A stretch of DNA of 41,591 nucleotides from NCBI GenBank assembly GCA_013375485.1, contig JABXKB010000002.1, positions 1 to 41,591 of the forward strand, in the 5' to 3' direction. Under the pieces are notes generated by a model. That model had not been told where the DNA came from. It worked only from the letters and a program-made list of their open reading frames with translations, and made no database searches. Source of the stretch: Promethearchaeota archaeon (lineage in GTDB: Archaea > Asgardarchaeota > Lokiarchaeia > Sigyniarchaeales > SOKP01). A program made the position numbers and the translations under genes. Shown here one piece after another: positions 8,127 to 16,712 of this stretch; positions within the stretch are counted from its first letter, which is position 1, and every line of letters begins with the position of its first letter.

Positions 8127-8927
8127 ATGGGTATTGAAGATAAATCAGCTATGCATTCAAAGATCAGAAGATCTTATGATAATACGATTATTCACAATCT
8201 ATTTATATTTAATAAATCTGGGATATGTTTTTATGGTAAGAATTTTACCAATCATTTTAATATGGAAAAAAATTTAGTTTCACCTTTCATTACAGCATTA
8301 ATGTCATTTTCCAAAGAAATGATTGGAAAAAAGTTTAAAACAATAGAAATGGGTGATGTCAAATTTGTTATTTTTGAAATGGGATCAATAAATTATAGTA
8401 TTTTGTGCGATTCAATTGAGAATGAAACATTTTTAGGAGAGATCGTTTTACAAATTAATAAACGACTTCGGAGATATATCAATAAAAAGAAAATTAATAT
8501 CAATGCAGAAATTGTATATGATAGCGATTTAATAGAAATTTTAGATAATATAATAGATGACACATTAAGTAGTGAGTTTGATTTAAAGGTTGAAGAGGCT
8601 ATTATTGAGTATATGAAAGAAATTATTTTAATAAATGAAATGGATGGAACTATTCTTTTAACTAATAGAGGAAAAGTTATATATTCATCTTACAACAAAT
8701 TAGATTTAAAAAATTTTCTAAAAGAAGTTGAATTCCGAGTTAAAATTCATAATAATTCAATCCTAAAACTCTTTTATACGTTTAAAGATAAACGTTTCAT
8801 TTTTTCAGAATATGTTCAAAATAAATATTTTATAATTTTAGTTTTTGATTCCCATGTAAAATTTGGGATGGCTGAACATTATTTAACTCGTATTGTAAAT
8901 TCTGTTAAAAAGATTCTTTTAGATTAA
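8127..8927 (+). CDS. Longin/roadblock-type two-domain protein
   Basis: The product has about 266 residues from the ATG at 8127; a GTG at 8094 would add 11 hydrophobic residues. It opens with a strand-turn-strand typical of longin or roadblock domains (HNLFIFNKSGICFYGKNF), then a helix (SPFITALMSFSKEMIG) and strands (FKTIEMGDVKFVIFEM, INYSILCDSI), and a long helix. A second similar unit starts near 167 (ILINEMDGTILLTNRGKVIY) and ends with a helix (HYLTRIVNSVKKILL). Asgard archaea carry many such proteins. In eukaryotes these folds build GTPase regulators and vesicle-trafficking complexes. No partner GTPase gene is in the window. The fold is inferred from pattern, so the longin-versus-roadblock label for each half is uncertain. 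Confidence 0.65.
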   Translation: MGIEDKSAMHSKIRRSYDNTIIHNLFIFNKSGICFYGKNFTNHFNMEKNLVSPFITALMSFSKEMIGKKFKTIEMGDVKFVIFEMGSINYSILCDSIENETFLGEIVLQINKRLRRYINKKKININAEIVYDSDLIEILDNIIDDTLSSEFDLKVEEAIIEYMKEIILINEMDGTILLTNRGKVIYSSYNKLDLKNFLKEVEFRVKIHNNSILKLFYTFKDKRFIFSEYVQNKYFIILVFDSHVKFGMAEHYLTRIVNSVKKILLD

Positions 8928-9021
8928 CGGGGTTTTAATTTTAAAATCGATTGTCTAATTATTTAAGTTTTAAAATCTTTATCACAATTTAGAAATCTTA
9001 GAATAAGATTCAAATTTATGA

Positions 9022-9031
9022 TTTATAAAAA
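9022..9031 (+). promoter_or_regulatory. Possible TATA box of the rubrerythrin gene
   Basis: TTTATAAAAA lies about 57-66 bases upstream of the ATG in a 160-base gap. It is a fair archaeal TATA-box match, but the AT-rich background makes chance matches common. Confidence 0.35.
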
Positions 9032-9087
9032 TTAACTTAAAAAATCTACTAATATAATCATAAAGTAAAATTTAATGTGAATATTAC

Positions 9088-9591
9088 ATGTCAAAAACAG
9101 AAGAAGGATTAAAAGAAGCATTTGCTGGAGAATCACAAGCAAACCGTAAATATTTAGCTTTTGCTCAAAAGGCAGATCAAGAAGGGTTTCCTCAAATAGC
9201 AAAAATCTTTAGAGCTGCTGCTACTGCAGAAACGATTCATGCGCATAATCATCTTAGAGTTCTTGGTGGAATTAAATCAACAAAAGAGAATATAAAAGGT
9301 GCTATAGAAGGTGAGCATCATGAATTTACAAAAATGTATCCTGAGTTTCTTGAAGCAGCTAAAAACGAAGGAAACAAGGATGCAGAAAGAACATTTAATT
9401 ATGCTAATGAAGTAGAAAAAGTTCACCATAAATTGTATTCTACAGCTCTTGAAGCAGTTGAGAATGGCAAAGATTTAGAGAAAAAAGAGGTATACGTTTG
9501 TTCTGTCTGTGGATATACTCATGAAGGAGATCCACCAGATAATTGTCCGGTTTGTGGAGCAGCAAAAAAAGTCTTTAAACAAATTACCTAA
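9088..9591 (+). CDS. rbr: Rubrerythrin
   Basis: Rubrerythrin reduces hydrogen peroxide in anaerobes, using a diiron site and electrons passed through a rubredoxin domain. The 167 residues show an N-terminal four-helix ferritin-like domain (about 1-130) with the expected iron-binding carboxylates and histidines around E15, E48/H51, E75 and E110/H113. The C-terminal rubredoxin-like domain binds one iron through C138, C141, C153 and C156. The length is normal for a small rubrerythrin. The gene appears monocistronic, with its own upstream gap and a T-rich downstream region. It marks an anaerobic, oxygen-sensitive lifestyle. Confidence 0.96.
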   Translation: MSKTEEGLKEAFAGESQANRKYLAFAQKADQEGFPQIAKIFRAAATAETIHAHNHLRVLGGIKSTKENIKGAIEGEHHEFTKMYPEFLEAAKNEGNKDAERTFNYANEVEKVHHKLYSTALEAVENGKDLEKKEVYVCSVCGYTHEGDPPDNCPVCGAAKKVFKQIT

Positions 9592-9610
9592 TTTTTTTTA
9601 ATTTTTTATT
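9592..9610 (+). terminator. T-rich terminator after rubrerythrin
   Basis: Two T-runs (about 9593-9600 and 9603-9608) directly follow the rubrerythrin stop codon, in the gap between convergent genes. This fits archaeal oligo-T termination. Confidence 0.4.
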
Positions 9611-9625
9611 CAGAGTTTTAATATT

Positions 9626-11215
9626 TTAAATGGTCCAAGGACTGTAGCATTCCTTAATTTTTAACAAGTAATCATTTAGAGAGAAATTGAATTCTTTTTC
9701 TGCTTTTTGTAGGGTACTAAAAGTGGCTCCATTATAATAATATTCTAAAAGTAAATCAGAAATCTGTTTATTTCCTAAGGAGATCATAGCTTGAAGTCTA
9801 GCATTTTTAATAATTGATTTGAAATTTTTAAACCTCAACTTTAATGAAGTTATATTTTTAAGTTCCCGCTCTAATTTCTGATATTTCTTTGTTAATTCGG
9901 GTAAATTTTCATCTAAATAGAAGCTTATCTCTTTTTCATAAGGCGTATTAAGTTTTGGAATAAAAGGGTTAATATTTAATCTTAAAGTATTCTTTGTAAA
10001 ACCTAATTGGTCTATTGATTTTAATAAATTAATAATTTCATCGACATCTTTTTCTTCTTCGTTAGGCAATCCAATTAGAAAATAAAATTTTATATTCTTA
10101 ATTTGAGAATCTTTAATTTGAGTTAAAATTGAAATTATTTTTTCATTTGCGATTTTTTTTCCAAGAGAATATCTTAATCTTTCTGAACCAGTTTCTGGTG
10201 CAATTGTGATTGTCTTAATTTCCGCTTTTTCAAACAATTGAATGATGTCTTGAGTTAAATGCTCAACTCGAATTGACGGAACAGATAATCTTTTTTCATT
10301 ACCTATTATATACTCGCAAATTTCTCTAAATTTAGGATGTGATGATACACATGATCCTATAAGACTAATTGTTTCATATTTAGAATATTTTAAACTTTGT
10401 TGAATAGATTTAATTATGTTTTCATAACTTTTGTTCCGGAATGGATAATTATGAAATGAGGAGATGCAAAATTTGCATTGAAATGGACAACCACGGTTTA
10501 CTTCTATAAAAAAATAATTTTCAAATATAGATTTCTTTCTAGGTTGATTAAATATTAATTGAAAAATAGGTGTAGGTGAATCATCAAGATCTTTTAGTAC
10601 AACTCTTTCTGTTTTATTTTTAAGTGCAGGAATAAAAAGCCCTTCTATATTTTTCGCTCTTTCCAAAAATTCTTTAAAAATGATTTCTTGATTATTGTAA
10701 ATCTGATAGAGATCAAAGAATAATTTCAAATTTTGTTCTGAATCACCGATAAATAGAATGTCAAAGAATTTACTCAATGGAATAGGATTTGAAGTGACTG
10801 CTGGACCACCCGCTATTAATAACGGAAACTGAGCGTTATCTTTACTGATCATTTTTTGACGTTCTTGAAAAGTTAATGGAATTTCTGCTTTTTCTAATAT
10901 CCAAAATATATTTTTAAGATCATTTTCAAAATGCAATGAAAAACCTAAAATATCAAATTCTTCTGGTAACACTTTATTTTCAAGAGATCGTAAAATATTC
11001 TTTGAAGAATAGTCTTTAGAAGCGGGAAATTTTAAATATAAATTATCGGGAATAAAAATACGTTCACAGGCAATATTATTAAAAGAATTTATTAAGAAAT
11101 AGAGAAGTCTAATAGAGTATGAAGACATACCAAGTGTAAATTTATTTGGGTAAATTAATCCGAAAGAAAAATCGATTTTACGCCAATCCTTAACTATAAC
11201 ATTATTTGTACTCAT
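9626..11215 (-). CDS. Radical SAM protein with B12-binding-like N-terminal half
   Basis: The 529-residue protein carries the radical SAM cluster motif C243-x3-C247-x2-C250 in EVNRGCPFQCKFCISS. Glycine-rich and substrate-side patterns such as TIAPETGSERLR follow. The N-terminal 240 residues resemble the cobalamin-binding-like region of archaeal B12-radical SAM proteins (LIAGGPAVTSNPIPL, then DILFIGDSE), though no DxHxxG cobalamin motif is evident, so corrinoid may not be bound. The SAM cluster would generate a 5'-deoxyadenosyl radical; the substrate is unknown. It lies 37 bases downstream of sir2 on the same strand and is probably co-transcribed. Reading the pair as a shared pathway would be speculation. 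Confidence 0.85.
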   Translation of the reverse strand: MSTNNVIVKDWRKIDFSFGLIYPNKFTLGMSSYSIRLLYFLINSFNNIACERIFIPDNLYLKFPASKDYSSKNILRSLENKVLPEEFDILGFSLHFENDLKNIFWILEKAEIPLTFQERQKMISKDNAQFPLLIAGGPAVTSNPIPLSKFFDILFIGDSEQNLKLFFDLYQIYNNQEIIFKEFLERAKNIEGLFIPALKNKTERVVLKDLDDSPTPIFQLIFNQPRKKSIFENYFFIEVNRGCPFQCKFCISSFHNYPFRNKSYENIIKSIQQSLKYSKYETISLIGSCVSSHPKFREICEYIIGNEKRLSVPSIRVEHLTQDIIQLFEKAEIKTITIAPETGSERLRYSLGKKIANEKIISILTQIKDSQIKNIKFYFLIGLPNEEEKDVDEIINLLKSIDQLGFTKNTLRLNINPFIPKLNTPYEKEISFYLDENLPELTKKYQKLERELKNITSLKLRFKNFKSIIKNARLQAMISLGNKQISDLLLEYYYNGATFSTLQKAEKEFNFSLNDYLLKIKECYSPWTI

Positions 11216-11252
11216 ATAATAAAACCCTAAACCCTAATTTTTTAAAAAATGA

Positions 11253-12059
11253 TTAATTTTGAGTTTTAGATTCGTACTTTGCTTTGATTTTCTTAATTTC
11301 TTCCACGATTAAGGGTAAAACAGTTCCAGTTTTTTGATTGATCACAATTTCAGCACGTTCATCTAAATATGTTGGTTCATCGTTAATAATTATCAATTTT
11401 CCTCCTTCGCTTAAAGTATTGAGAGGCAAATCACAAATTGGTGCAACTGTGAGGGAAGAACCAGCTATTAACATAACATCTGATTTCTTTGCTAAATCTA
11501 TTGACATATATTTTTCAAAATTAGGTAGATTTTCTCCAAATAAAACTACTGAAGGTTTTAAAGGCGCTGCACAATAATCACAAACAGGGGGTAAGTTTTT
11601 TTCCTTCTTTATTTTACGTAATAATTGCTCTTTATTATAACTCGCACGACAACCTAAACAAGTGAATCTATTAATATTCCCATGTACCTCATACACAATA
11701 ATAGAACCTGCCTTATGATGTAGTTCATCTACGTTTTGTGTAATGACAGCTTTAATAATATTCATTTTTTCAAGAGCAGCAATTGCCAAATGACCCGGAT
11801 TAGGTTTGGCATTGAATAAATTTGGAGCAATGTCTTCTGCCATTTTCCAAAATTTTGAGGGGTCTTTTAGGAACGATTGAATACTTCCATAAATTTCTGG
11901 TTTATATTTCTCCCAAATTCCACTTTCCCCCCGAAAGTCGGGAATTCCTGATTCTGTGGAAATTCCTGCTCCAGTTAAGACGACTGCATTTTTAGAATTT
12001 ATTAGTAACTCAGCAACTTTACTAATCCTCTCTCTTTCTGTTGAGTCTAATGCATCCAT
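11253..12059 (-). CDS. sir2: NAD-dependent protein deacylase, Sir2 family
   Basis: Sirtuins remove acyl groups from lysines, consuming NAD. All core motifs are present in this 268-residue protein: GAGIS (30-34) followed by GIPDFR (38-43), TQNVDELH (107-114), catalytic H126, four zinc cysteines C134, C137, C160 and C163, VVLFGENLP (171-179), AGSSL (199-203), and IIINDEP near 223-229. The size is normal for a single-domain archaeal sirtuin. Acyl preference cannot be read safely from the sequence. One copy of a 58-bp repeat lies from 21 to 78 bases upstream of its ATG, in what should be its promoter region. A radical SAM gene follows. Confidence 0.95.
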   Translation of the reverse strand: MDALDSTERERISKVAELLINSKNAVVLTGAGISTESGIPDFRGESGIWEKYKPEIYGSIQSFLKDPSKFWKMAEDIAPNLFNAKPNPGHLAIAALEKMNIIKAVITQNVDELHHKAGSIIVYEVHGNINRFTCLGCRASYNKEQLLRKIKKEKNLPPVCDYCAAPLKPSVVLFGENLPNFEKYMSIDLAKKSDVMLIAGSSLTVAPICDLPLNTLSEGGKLIIINDEPTYLDERAEIVINQKTGTVLPLIVEEIKKIKAKYESKTQN

Positions 12060-12079
12060 TTTTAATTAGAATGTTGTTG

Positions 12080-12137
12080 TTTAATTTTTTAATGTATTTA
12101 ATTTTAATAAAATTTATACTTATAGATTTAATCATTA
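12080..12137. repeat. 58-bp direct repeat, copy A
   Basis: Bases 12080-12137 are identical at every position to 14296-14353 in the same orientation. Identity stops abruptly at both ends. Copy A lies in the upstream region of sir2, and its minus-strand frame is not joined in frame to sir2. The two copies bound a 2,158-base insert. Confidence 0.95.
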
Positions 12138-12275
12138 AAATCTTGATCATTAGATTATCGAAAGTGAAAATCAAACTTTTTAAATAACTTTTTTAACACT
12201 CTCAAATCGAGAAATCTGTAAGTTCTGCTCTGCTATATCTTCAAGTATAATTTAGAAGTTATCATAACTAAACAA

Positions 12276-14015
12276 TTAATTAATATGAACTAAATCGGAG
12301 TATAGCCCATTACCTAAATAATTAACTAAAACAACTCTATTCTCACATTCTTCAATTATATTCTCCATATTTAATATTTCTTGCCAAAATAAAGTTACTG
12401 AAGAATCATTATTAATTCCAAAGTTTGGAAAAACATAAGGATTATTTGAAAAAATTCGATTATGTTCAATACTGAAATTATTTAATTCAAAAAAATATAT
12501 TTGATAATTTTCATCACAAAAAGTCATAAATCCTTTAGTATTATTGTAATACTTAATAATAGGATTAGAAATAGGAAGGGTTGAATTAAATAATGATATA
12601 GGTGTTTCAAAAATGCCAGTCTTATTAGATGTAACATAAATATTAGTTTCATTTTCTATCCAAGAGAAATAAAATATATTAGAAAAATCACAAAAGACAT
12701 TTAAATTTTCAATATTATCTGGAATATCAACAATATCACTTAGAGCTCGAGGTTTACTAAAATTCTTATTTTTAAATAAAGAATAGTAAAAAGTATTGTT
12801 ACTTTTAAAAAGAAAAAAGATTTCATCTAAATTATTTCTGCAAATCCTATAATTATATGAACTTTGGTTTAGGAAAGTTAATGAATTTGATAAATTATAT
12901 GAAAAAGCAATCTCGGTCATTGCTGAAGTGTCATTTATAATCTCATTTAAATCTATATGACTGATAATAAATATGGGTTCTTGATTTCTATCTAAAGTAA
13001 AATAATATTCATTAATAGATTTATAAATTAAAGGAGGTACTGATACTATATTTGATTGAGAAATTGTTGAGAATTCAGTTTGATTTATCAAAATTTTATC
13101 ATAATAGCTTTCTAGAATACATGTCCAAAAAAAAGTCTTTGAATTTTTTTCATATTCTATATAAGGACTCGAAAATTGTGTATCAGAAATTGCTTCGATT
13201 AGAATTTGACTTTTACTTATTTCATCTGTATATGAATAGCTTGCTAATTTTATATTTTGTTTACTAACCCATATCAAATAAAATGTATTATTTATTTTAG
13301 TATATCTCAGTAATTTAAAAGAATTATGAATATTAATAGAATTAGAATCAGTTGAGATATCTTTATTTACCAAATCATAGATAGGAATAACAAAACATAA
13401 CGAAAATATTCCTAAATATATAAGTGATAACAACTTGATAATTCTTTTTTTGTAGGGGGCTAGATTTATTCGATAAAGATCTCTTGGTTTCTTTAAAGAT
13501 AATCGAAATTGAAATAAATGGGTTAGGTTAAGAGAAGGTCTAAATAAAAGATACGTTGACAAGAGTGTAAAAATAAGAAGATAATATATAATTCCTAGTA
13601 TAATATCATAAAAATAAAGTGAAGTGAAATCAAAGGATAATGTTAAAAGTTCTATAATTCTCAATAAATTTAAAAAAAAATTTATGGGAATAAATATTGC
13701 TATAAGAAGTAATCCTTCTTTCCAATTTATTTTAGTAAAAAAGCAAAAAAATATAATAATAAATACAAAGATAAAACCAGATAATTCATTTGATAATTGA
13801 CTAGAAAAATTTGATGTGATCACCAAATATGTGTTATTATATTTTTCAAATTCAAGATCAAAATTGTATAAGGATGACAAAACCTTAATAAATTCAACTT
13901 GGGGAAAATTGAGAATTTCTGGGGGAATAATAAAATATAATATTGTCGTAATTAAAAAGATAGAAAAAAGAATAAAAACAATATGAGTAAATAATGGTTT
14001 TTTCAAGAAATTCAT
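12276..14015 (-). CDS. Exosortase-like membrane domain fused to a propeller-like ectodomain
   Basis: The 579-residue protein has about five membrane helices in its first 212 residues (8-30, 80-94, 99-125, 134-157, 190-212), then a roughly 365-residue outer region. The membrane part resembles exosortases/archaeosortases in order: a loop ending SNELSG (75-80) where the family has a Cys-Ser/Thr-Gly, IPINFFLNLLRI (109-120) with the conserved Arg (R119), and FYDIILG (135-141) where the family has a His. Cys is replaced by L78 and His by Y136, so it should not act as a normal transpeptidase. The outer part has repeated strands (YLIWVSKQNIKLASY, FYFSWIENETNIYVTS, VTLFWQEI) like beta-propeller blades. 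It directly abuts a small gene ending like a sorting signal. The family call is tentative. Confidence 0.5.
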   Translation of the reverse strand: MNFLKKPLFTHIVFILFSIFLITTILYFIIPPEILNFPQVEFIKVLSSLYNFDLEFEKYNNTYLVITSNFSSQLSNELSGFIFVFIIIFFCFFTKINWKEGLLLIAIFIPINFFLNLLRIIELLTLSFDFTSLYFYDIILGIIYYLLIFTLLSTYLLFRPSLNLTHLFQFRLSLKKPRDLYRINLAPYKKRIIKLLSLIYLGIFSLCFVIPIYDLVNKDISTDSNSINIHNSFKLLRYTKINNTFYLIWVSKQNIKLASYSYTDEISKSQILIEAISDTQFSSPYIEYEKNSKTFFWTCILESYYDKILINQTEFSTISQSNIVSVPPLIYKSINEYYFTLDRNQEPIFIISHIDLNEIINDTSAMTEIAFSYNLSNSLTFLNQSSYNYRICRNNLDEIFFLFKSNNTFYYSLFKNKNFSKPRALSDIVDIPDNIENLNVFCDFSNIFYFSWIENETNIYVTSNKTGIFETPISLFNSTLPISNPIIKYYNNTKGFMTFCDENYQIYFFELNNFSIEHNRIFSNNPYVFPNFGINNDSSVTLFWQEILNMENIIEECENRVVLVNYLGNGLYSDLVHIN

Positions 14016-14351
14016 TTATTTCTCTCTACGAATGGTTTTTATTTTAAATGAGTTTTTGTATTGTTTTTTTATAAGGATGACTCTACTAAATAGAGTTATT
14101 ATAGTTGTAAATAGAAATATTTCTCCAATTCCAACAATAGGTGGTGCTGGTGGTTCAGGAGGTGTAATTCTAACTGTAATTTTATCATCAGGGTCTATTG
14201 AAATCACTTCTATAGTCACTTTTGAATCTGCTCCACCATACCAATTAGAATTTGGATTTGAAGTCGAACTGAATATGTCACCTACATCCCAACAATTTAA
14301 TTTTTTAATGTATTTAATTTTAATAAAATTTATACTTATAGATTTAATCAT
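14016..14351 (-). CDS. Small protein with sorting-signal-like C-terminus (probably truncated gene)
   Basis: From the ATG at 14351 (a TTG at 14363 would add four residues) the product has about 111 residues. The first 19 or so are encoded inside repeat copy B. Then come a short beta-rich segment (CWDVGDIFSS, SNWYGGADSKVTIEVISI), a proline-rich hinge TPPEPPAPP, one hydrophobic helix (about 20 residues) and a basic tail ending IRREK. Hinge, helix and basic tail in this order are what archaeosortase and exosortase substrates show at their C-termini. There is no N-terminal signal peptide, so it looks like the end of a larger surface protein cut off at the repeat. Its stop codon abuts the start of the exosortase-like gene. 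Confidence 0.5.
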   Translation of the reverse strand: MIKSISINFIKIKYIKKLNCWDVGDIFSSTSNPNSNWYGGADSKVTIEVISIDPDDKITVRITPPEPPAPPIVGIGEIFLFTTIITLFSRVILIKKQYKNSFKIKTIRREK

Positions 14352-14353
14352 TA
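14296..14353. repeat. 58-bp direct repeat, copy B
   Basis: A perfect copy of 12080-12137 in direct orientation. Here it supplies the start codon and first residues of the small minus-strand gene. Beyond the repeat the two flanks are unrelated. Confidence 0.95.
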
Positions 14354-14476
14354 TTATCTTCAAGAGTTTTTACATTTTTTTTTAACCGTGAAATCAAAAA
14401 AAATTAATATATTCAATAATTCTTTCAATCATAAAAGCTAACTAATAACTTTTTACTTCCTAAAAGGCTTGTAGAT

Positions 14477-15373
14477 TTGATTTCTGGTTTTACGATTATT
14501 TTAGAAGATGATATATTGTATTGTTCTGATGAAAATAAATACAATGCTTTTGAAATAGTGTTATTTGTCGAAAAGCTGATGAAATTTTTTCAGTGGCGTT
14601 TAAAAAACATATGTTTAAAAAGTAAAAAAATTGGCAGAGAAAGGATTATTGTTGAGCACATCATTACAAATGCAGGTCAGAATTTATTCTTTTGTTGTGT
14701 AGGTAATTTTAGTGTAGGATCACAGGAAGCATTTAAAATGTTAAAAGAATTCTGTAATCAAGTTAAAACCCAATATAAAGATCTTGCTCGATTAAAATTT
14801 GCTTCAGAAGAACCTACATTTATTCAAGTGATTAATTTAATAATAGATTATTTACACGATAAATATTTAGAACCATTAGAAGAAGAAGTAATCTATGAAA
14901 AAACAGATAATAATAGAAAAAATAATATATTATATGCGGGAATCTCTGCTCAGGGATTACCAATTATTTCTCAATTATATGATAAAAATCTTTTAATGAA
15001 TTTTGAAAAAGATAAAACTAATGAAAATATTGAATTATTTACTTCGGATTTATCTGCAAAATTAGCAACAATTTCTATGAATACCCAAATTCGTGCTAAA
15101 AAAAAAATTAAAGAAATTCATTTGGATGATACTAAAAGCCATCAAAATATTAATAATAAAAAAGTTATATTATTTGGAAATATTAATGGTTATTCAATAG
15201 ATTTCATAGCAACAGGCAATTTTTATAAAATAAAGTCGGTTTTTAAACAATTAAAATCAAAAATGGCTTTAGATTCCGCTTTTAAAAATGATTTTTCGGG
15301 AGATTTAAGACCATTTAAACATTTAAAATATTATCTTGATGAAGTTGTAAAAGAATTTGACCCAATATTCTAA
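14477..15373 (+). CDS. Tandem longin/roadblock-like protein
   Basis: The 298-residue soluble protein looks like two copies of a small alpha/beta fold. Unit 1 starts with ISGFTIILEDDILYCS, continues with a helix (FEIVLFVEKLMKFF), strands (RIIVEHIITNAGQNLFFCC) and a helix. Unit 2 starts near 150 (ILYAGISAQGLPIISQLY) and contains KKVILFGNINGYSIDFIATG, then helices. The opening strand-turn-strand and the strand pair before the last helix fit longin or roadblock domains. The start is a TTG at 14477; no ATG is possible without losing the first strand. The glmU-like gene follows after 24 bases, so the two may be co-transcribed. The role is unknown. Confidence 0.55.
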   Translation: MISGFTIILEDDILYCSDENKYNAFEIVLFVEKLMKFFQWRLKNICLKSKKIGRERIIVEHIITNAGQNLFFCCVGNFSVGSQEAFKMLKEFCNQVKTQYKDLARLKFASEEPTFIQVINLIIDYLHDKYLEPLEEEVIYEKTDNNRKNNILYAGISAQGLPIISQLYDKNLLMNFEKDKTNENIELFTSDLSAKLATISMNTQIRAKKKIKEIHLDDTKSHQNINNKKVILFGNINGYSIDFIATGNFYKIKSVFKQLKSKMALDSAFKNDFSGDLRPFKHLKYYLDEVVKEFDPIF

Positions 15374-15397
15374 TTATACATATTGTAAAATAATTTA

Positions 15398-16693
15398 ATG
15401 AAAGCTGTAATATTAGCGGCAGGAGAAGGAAAAAGACTAAGACCCATTACATCCTCTCAACCAAAACCAATGATCCCTTTATTAGGAAAACCCATTTTAG
15501 AACATATTATATTGGGATTAAAAAACATTGGAATAAATCACATCTTAATAATTATTGGTTATAAACAAGAGATAATTAAAGAATGGTTTGAAAAAACTGC
15601 TATATATTTCAATATAAAAATTGATTATATAATTCAAGAAGAATATTTAGGTACTGCTCATGCGGCAGGTTATGCTAAAGATTTTATTAAAGATGAAGCT
15701 TTTTTGATGATGTATGGTGATATATTTGTTGATACCGAAATCTTTAAAGCGCTTTTTCAGAAATACAAACAAGATAAGATTGATGGAATAATAACTTTGA
15801 AGAAAGTAGATAATCCACAAGAGTATGGAATCATAACATTAAATTCTAAAGGATTAGTAGAAAAGATAATAGAAAAACCAAATCTAGAGCAAAAAGCAGG
15901 AAATTTAGCTAATGCGGGGATCTTTATCTTTAACCATTCGATATTTAAAGCTATTGAGAAAACACCGAAATCTATTCGAAATGAGTACGAATTTACTGAT
16001 TCAATGCAGATATTAATTAATGAATTGAATGGAAAAATACTAGGATTCCCTATAAATGACTATTTTTGGAATGATATTGGATTACCATGGCAATTATTTG
16101 AAACTAGTCATTTTCTTTTAGATAAATTAAAAAAAGAAATTAATGGAAATGTAGAAGAAAATGTAAAAATTCAAGGGGAAGTATATATAGGTAAAGGTAC
16201 CAATATAAAATCCGGTTCCTATATTCAAGGTCCATGCTTTATTGGAGAAAATAATCTAATAGGTCCAAATGCGTTTATACGCCCTTATACTTCAATTGAA
16301 AATAATTGCCATATTGGAATGTCTGAAGTTAAAAATTCATTGATTTTCTCTGATACTTCTATCCCACATTTTAATTACGTAGGCGATAGTATTATTTGTT
16401 CAAATGTGAATTTAGGTGCTGGAACAAAATTATCAAACTTACGTTTTGATAATGGAACTATTAAAATGAAGATAAAAGAAAAGTTAATTGATTCAGGTCG
16501 GAGAAAATTAGGTGCAGTTATGGGTCCTAATTCTCAAACAGGAATCAACGCTAGTGTTATGTGTGGAAAAAAAATAGGTCAAAATTCTATTATAGGAGCA
16601 CATACAATAGTTAATGAAGATGTTGCTCCTAATACTTTATATTATCAAAATTCAAAAGGAGAGATAGTAAAAAAATCAATCCAGATTAAATGA
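15398..16693 (+). CDS. glmU: Bifunctional sugar-1-phosphate nucleotidyltransferase / acetyltransferase
   Basis: The 431-residue protein couples a nucleotidyltransferase domain (1 to about 240) to a left-handed beta-helix. The NTP-binding loop LAAGEGKRLRP (6-16) is followed by K24, the GTAHA motif at 85-89, YGD (106-108) and NAGIFIF. From about 255 there are hexapeptide repeats (VYIGKGTNIKSGSYIQG and others). The C-terminal HFNYVGDS, NLGAGTKLSN and RRKLGAVMG segments match GlmU-type acetyltransferases. In archaea such enzymes make UDP-GlcNAc or related sugars from the sugar-1-phosphate. Specificity between glucose-, glucosamine- and GlcNAc-1-phosphate cannot be decided from the sequence. It may supply donors for surface glycosylation. 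Confidence 0.88.
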   Translation: MKAVILAAGEGKRLRPITSSQPKPMIPLLGKPILEHIILGLKNIGINHILIIIGYKQEIIKEWFEKTAIYFNIKIDYIIQEEYLGTAHAAGYAKDFIKDEAFLMMYGDIFVDTEIFKALFQKYKQDKIDGIITLKKVDNPQEYGIITLNSKGLVEKIIEKPNLEQKAGNLANAGIFIFNHSIFKAIEKTPKSIRNEYEFTDSMQILINELNGKILGFPINDYFWNDIGLPWQLFETSHFLLDKLKKEINGNVEENVKIQGEVYIGKGTNIKSGSYIQGPCFIGENNLIGPNAFIRPYTSIENNCHIGMSEVKNSLIFSDTSIPHFNYVGDSIICSNVNLGAGTKLSNLRFDNGTIKMKIKEKLIDSGRRKLGAVMGPNSQTGINASVMCGKKIGQNSIIGAHTIVNEDVAPNTLYYQNSKGEIVKKSIQIK

Positions 16694-16712
16694 TATTATC
16701 TATATAATCTTA

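Noticed and set aside
14032-14385. Plus-strand frame opposite the small sorting-signal-like gene
   Set aside because: It mirrors the minus-strand gene; its Gly/Ala/Ile runs are reverse complements of the proline hinge and helix, and it lacks independent support.
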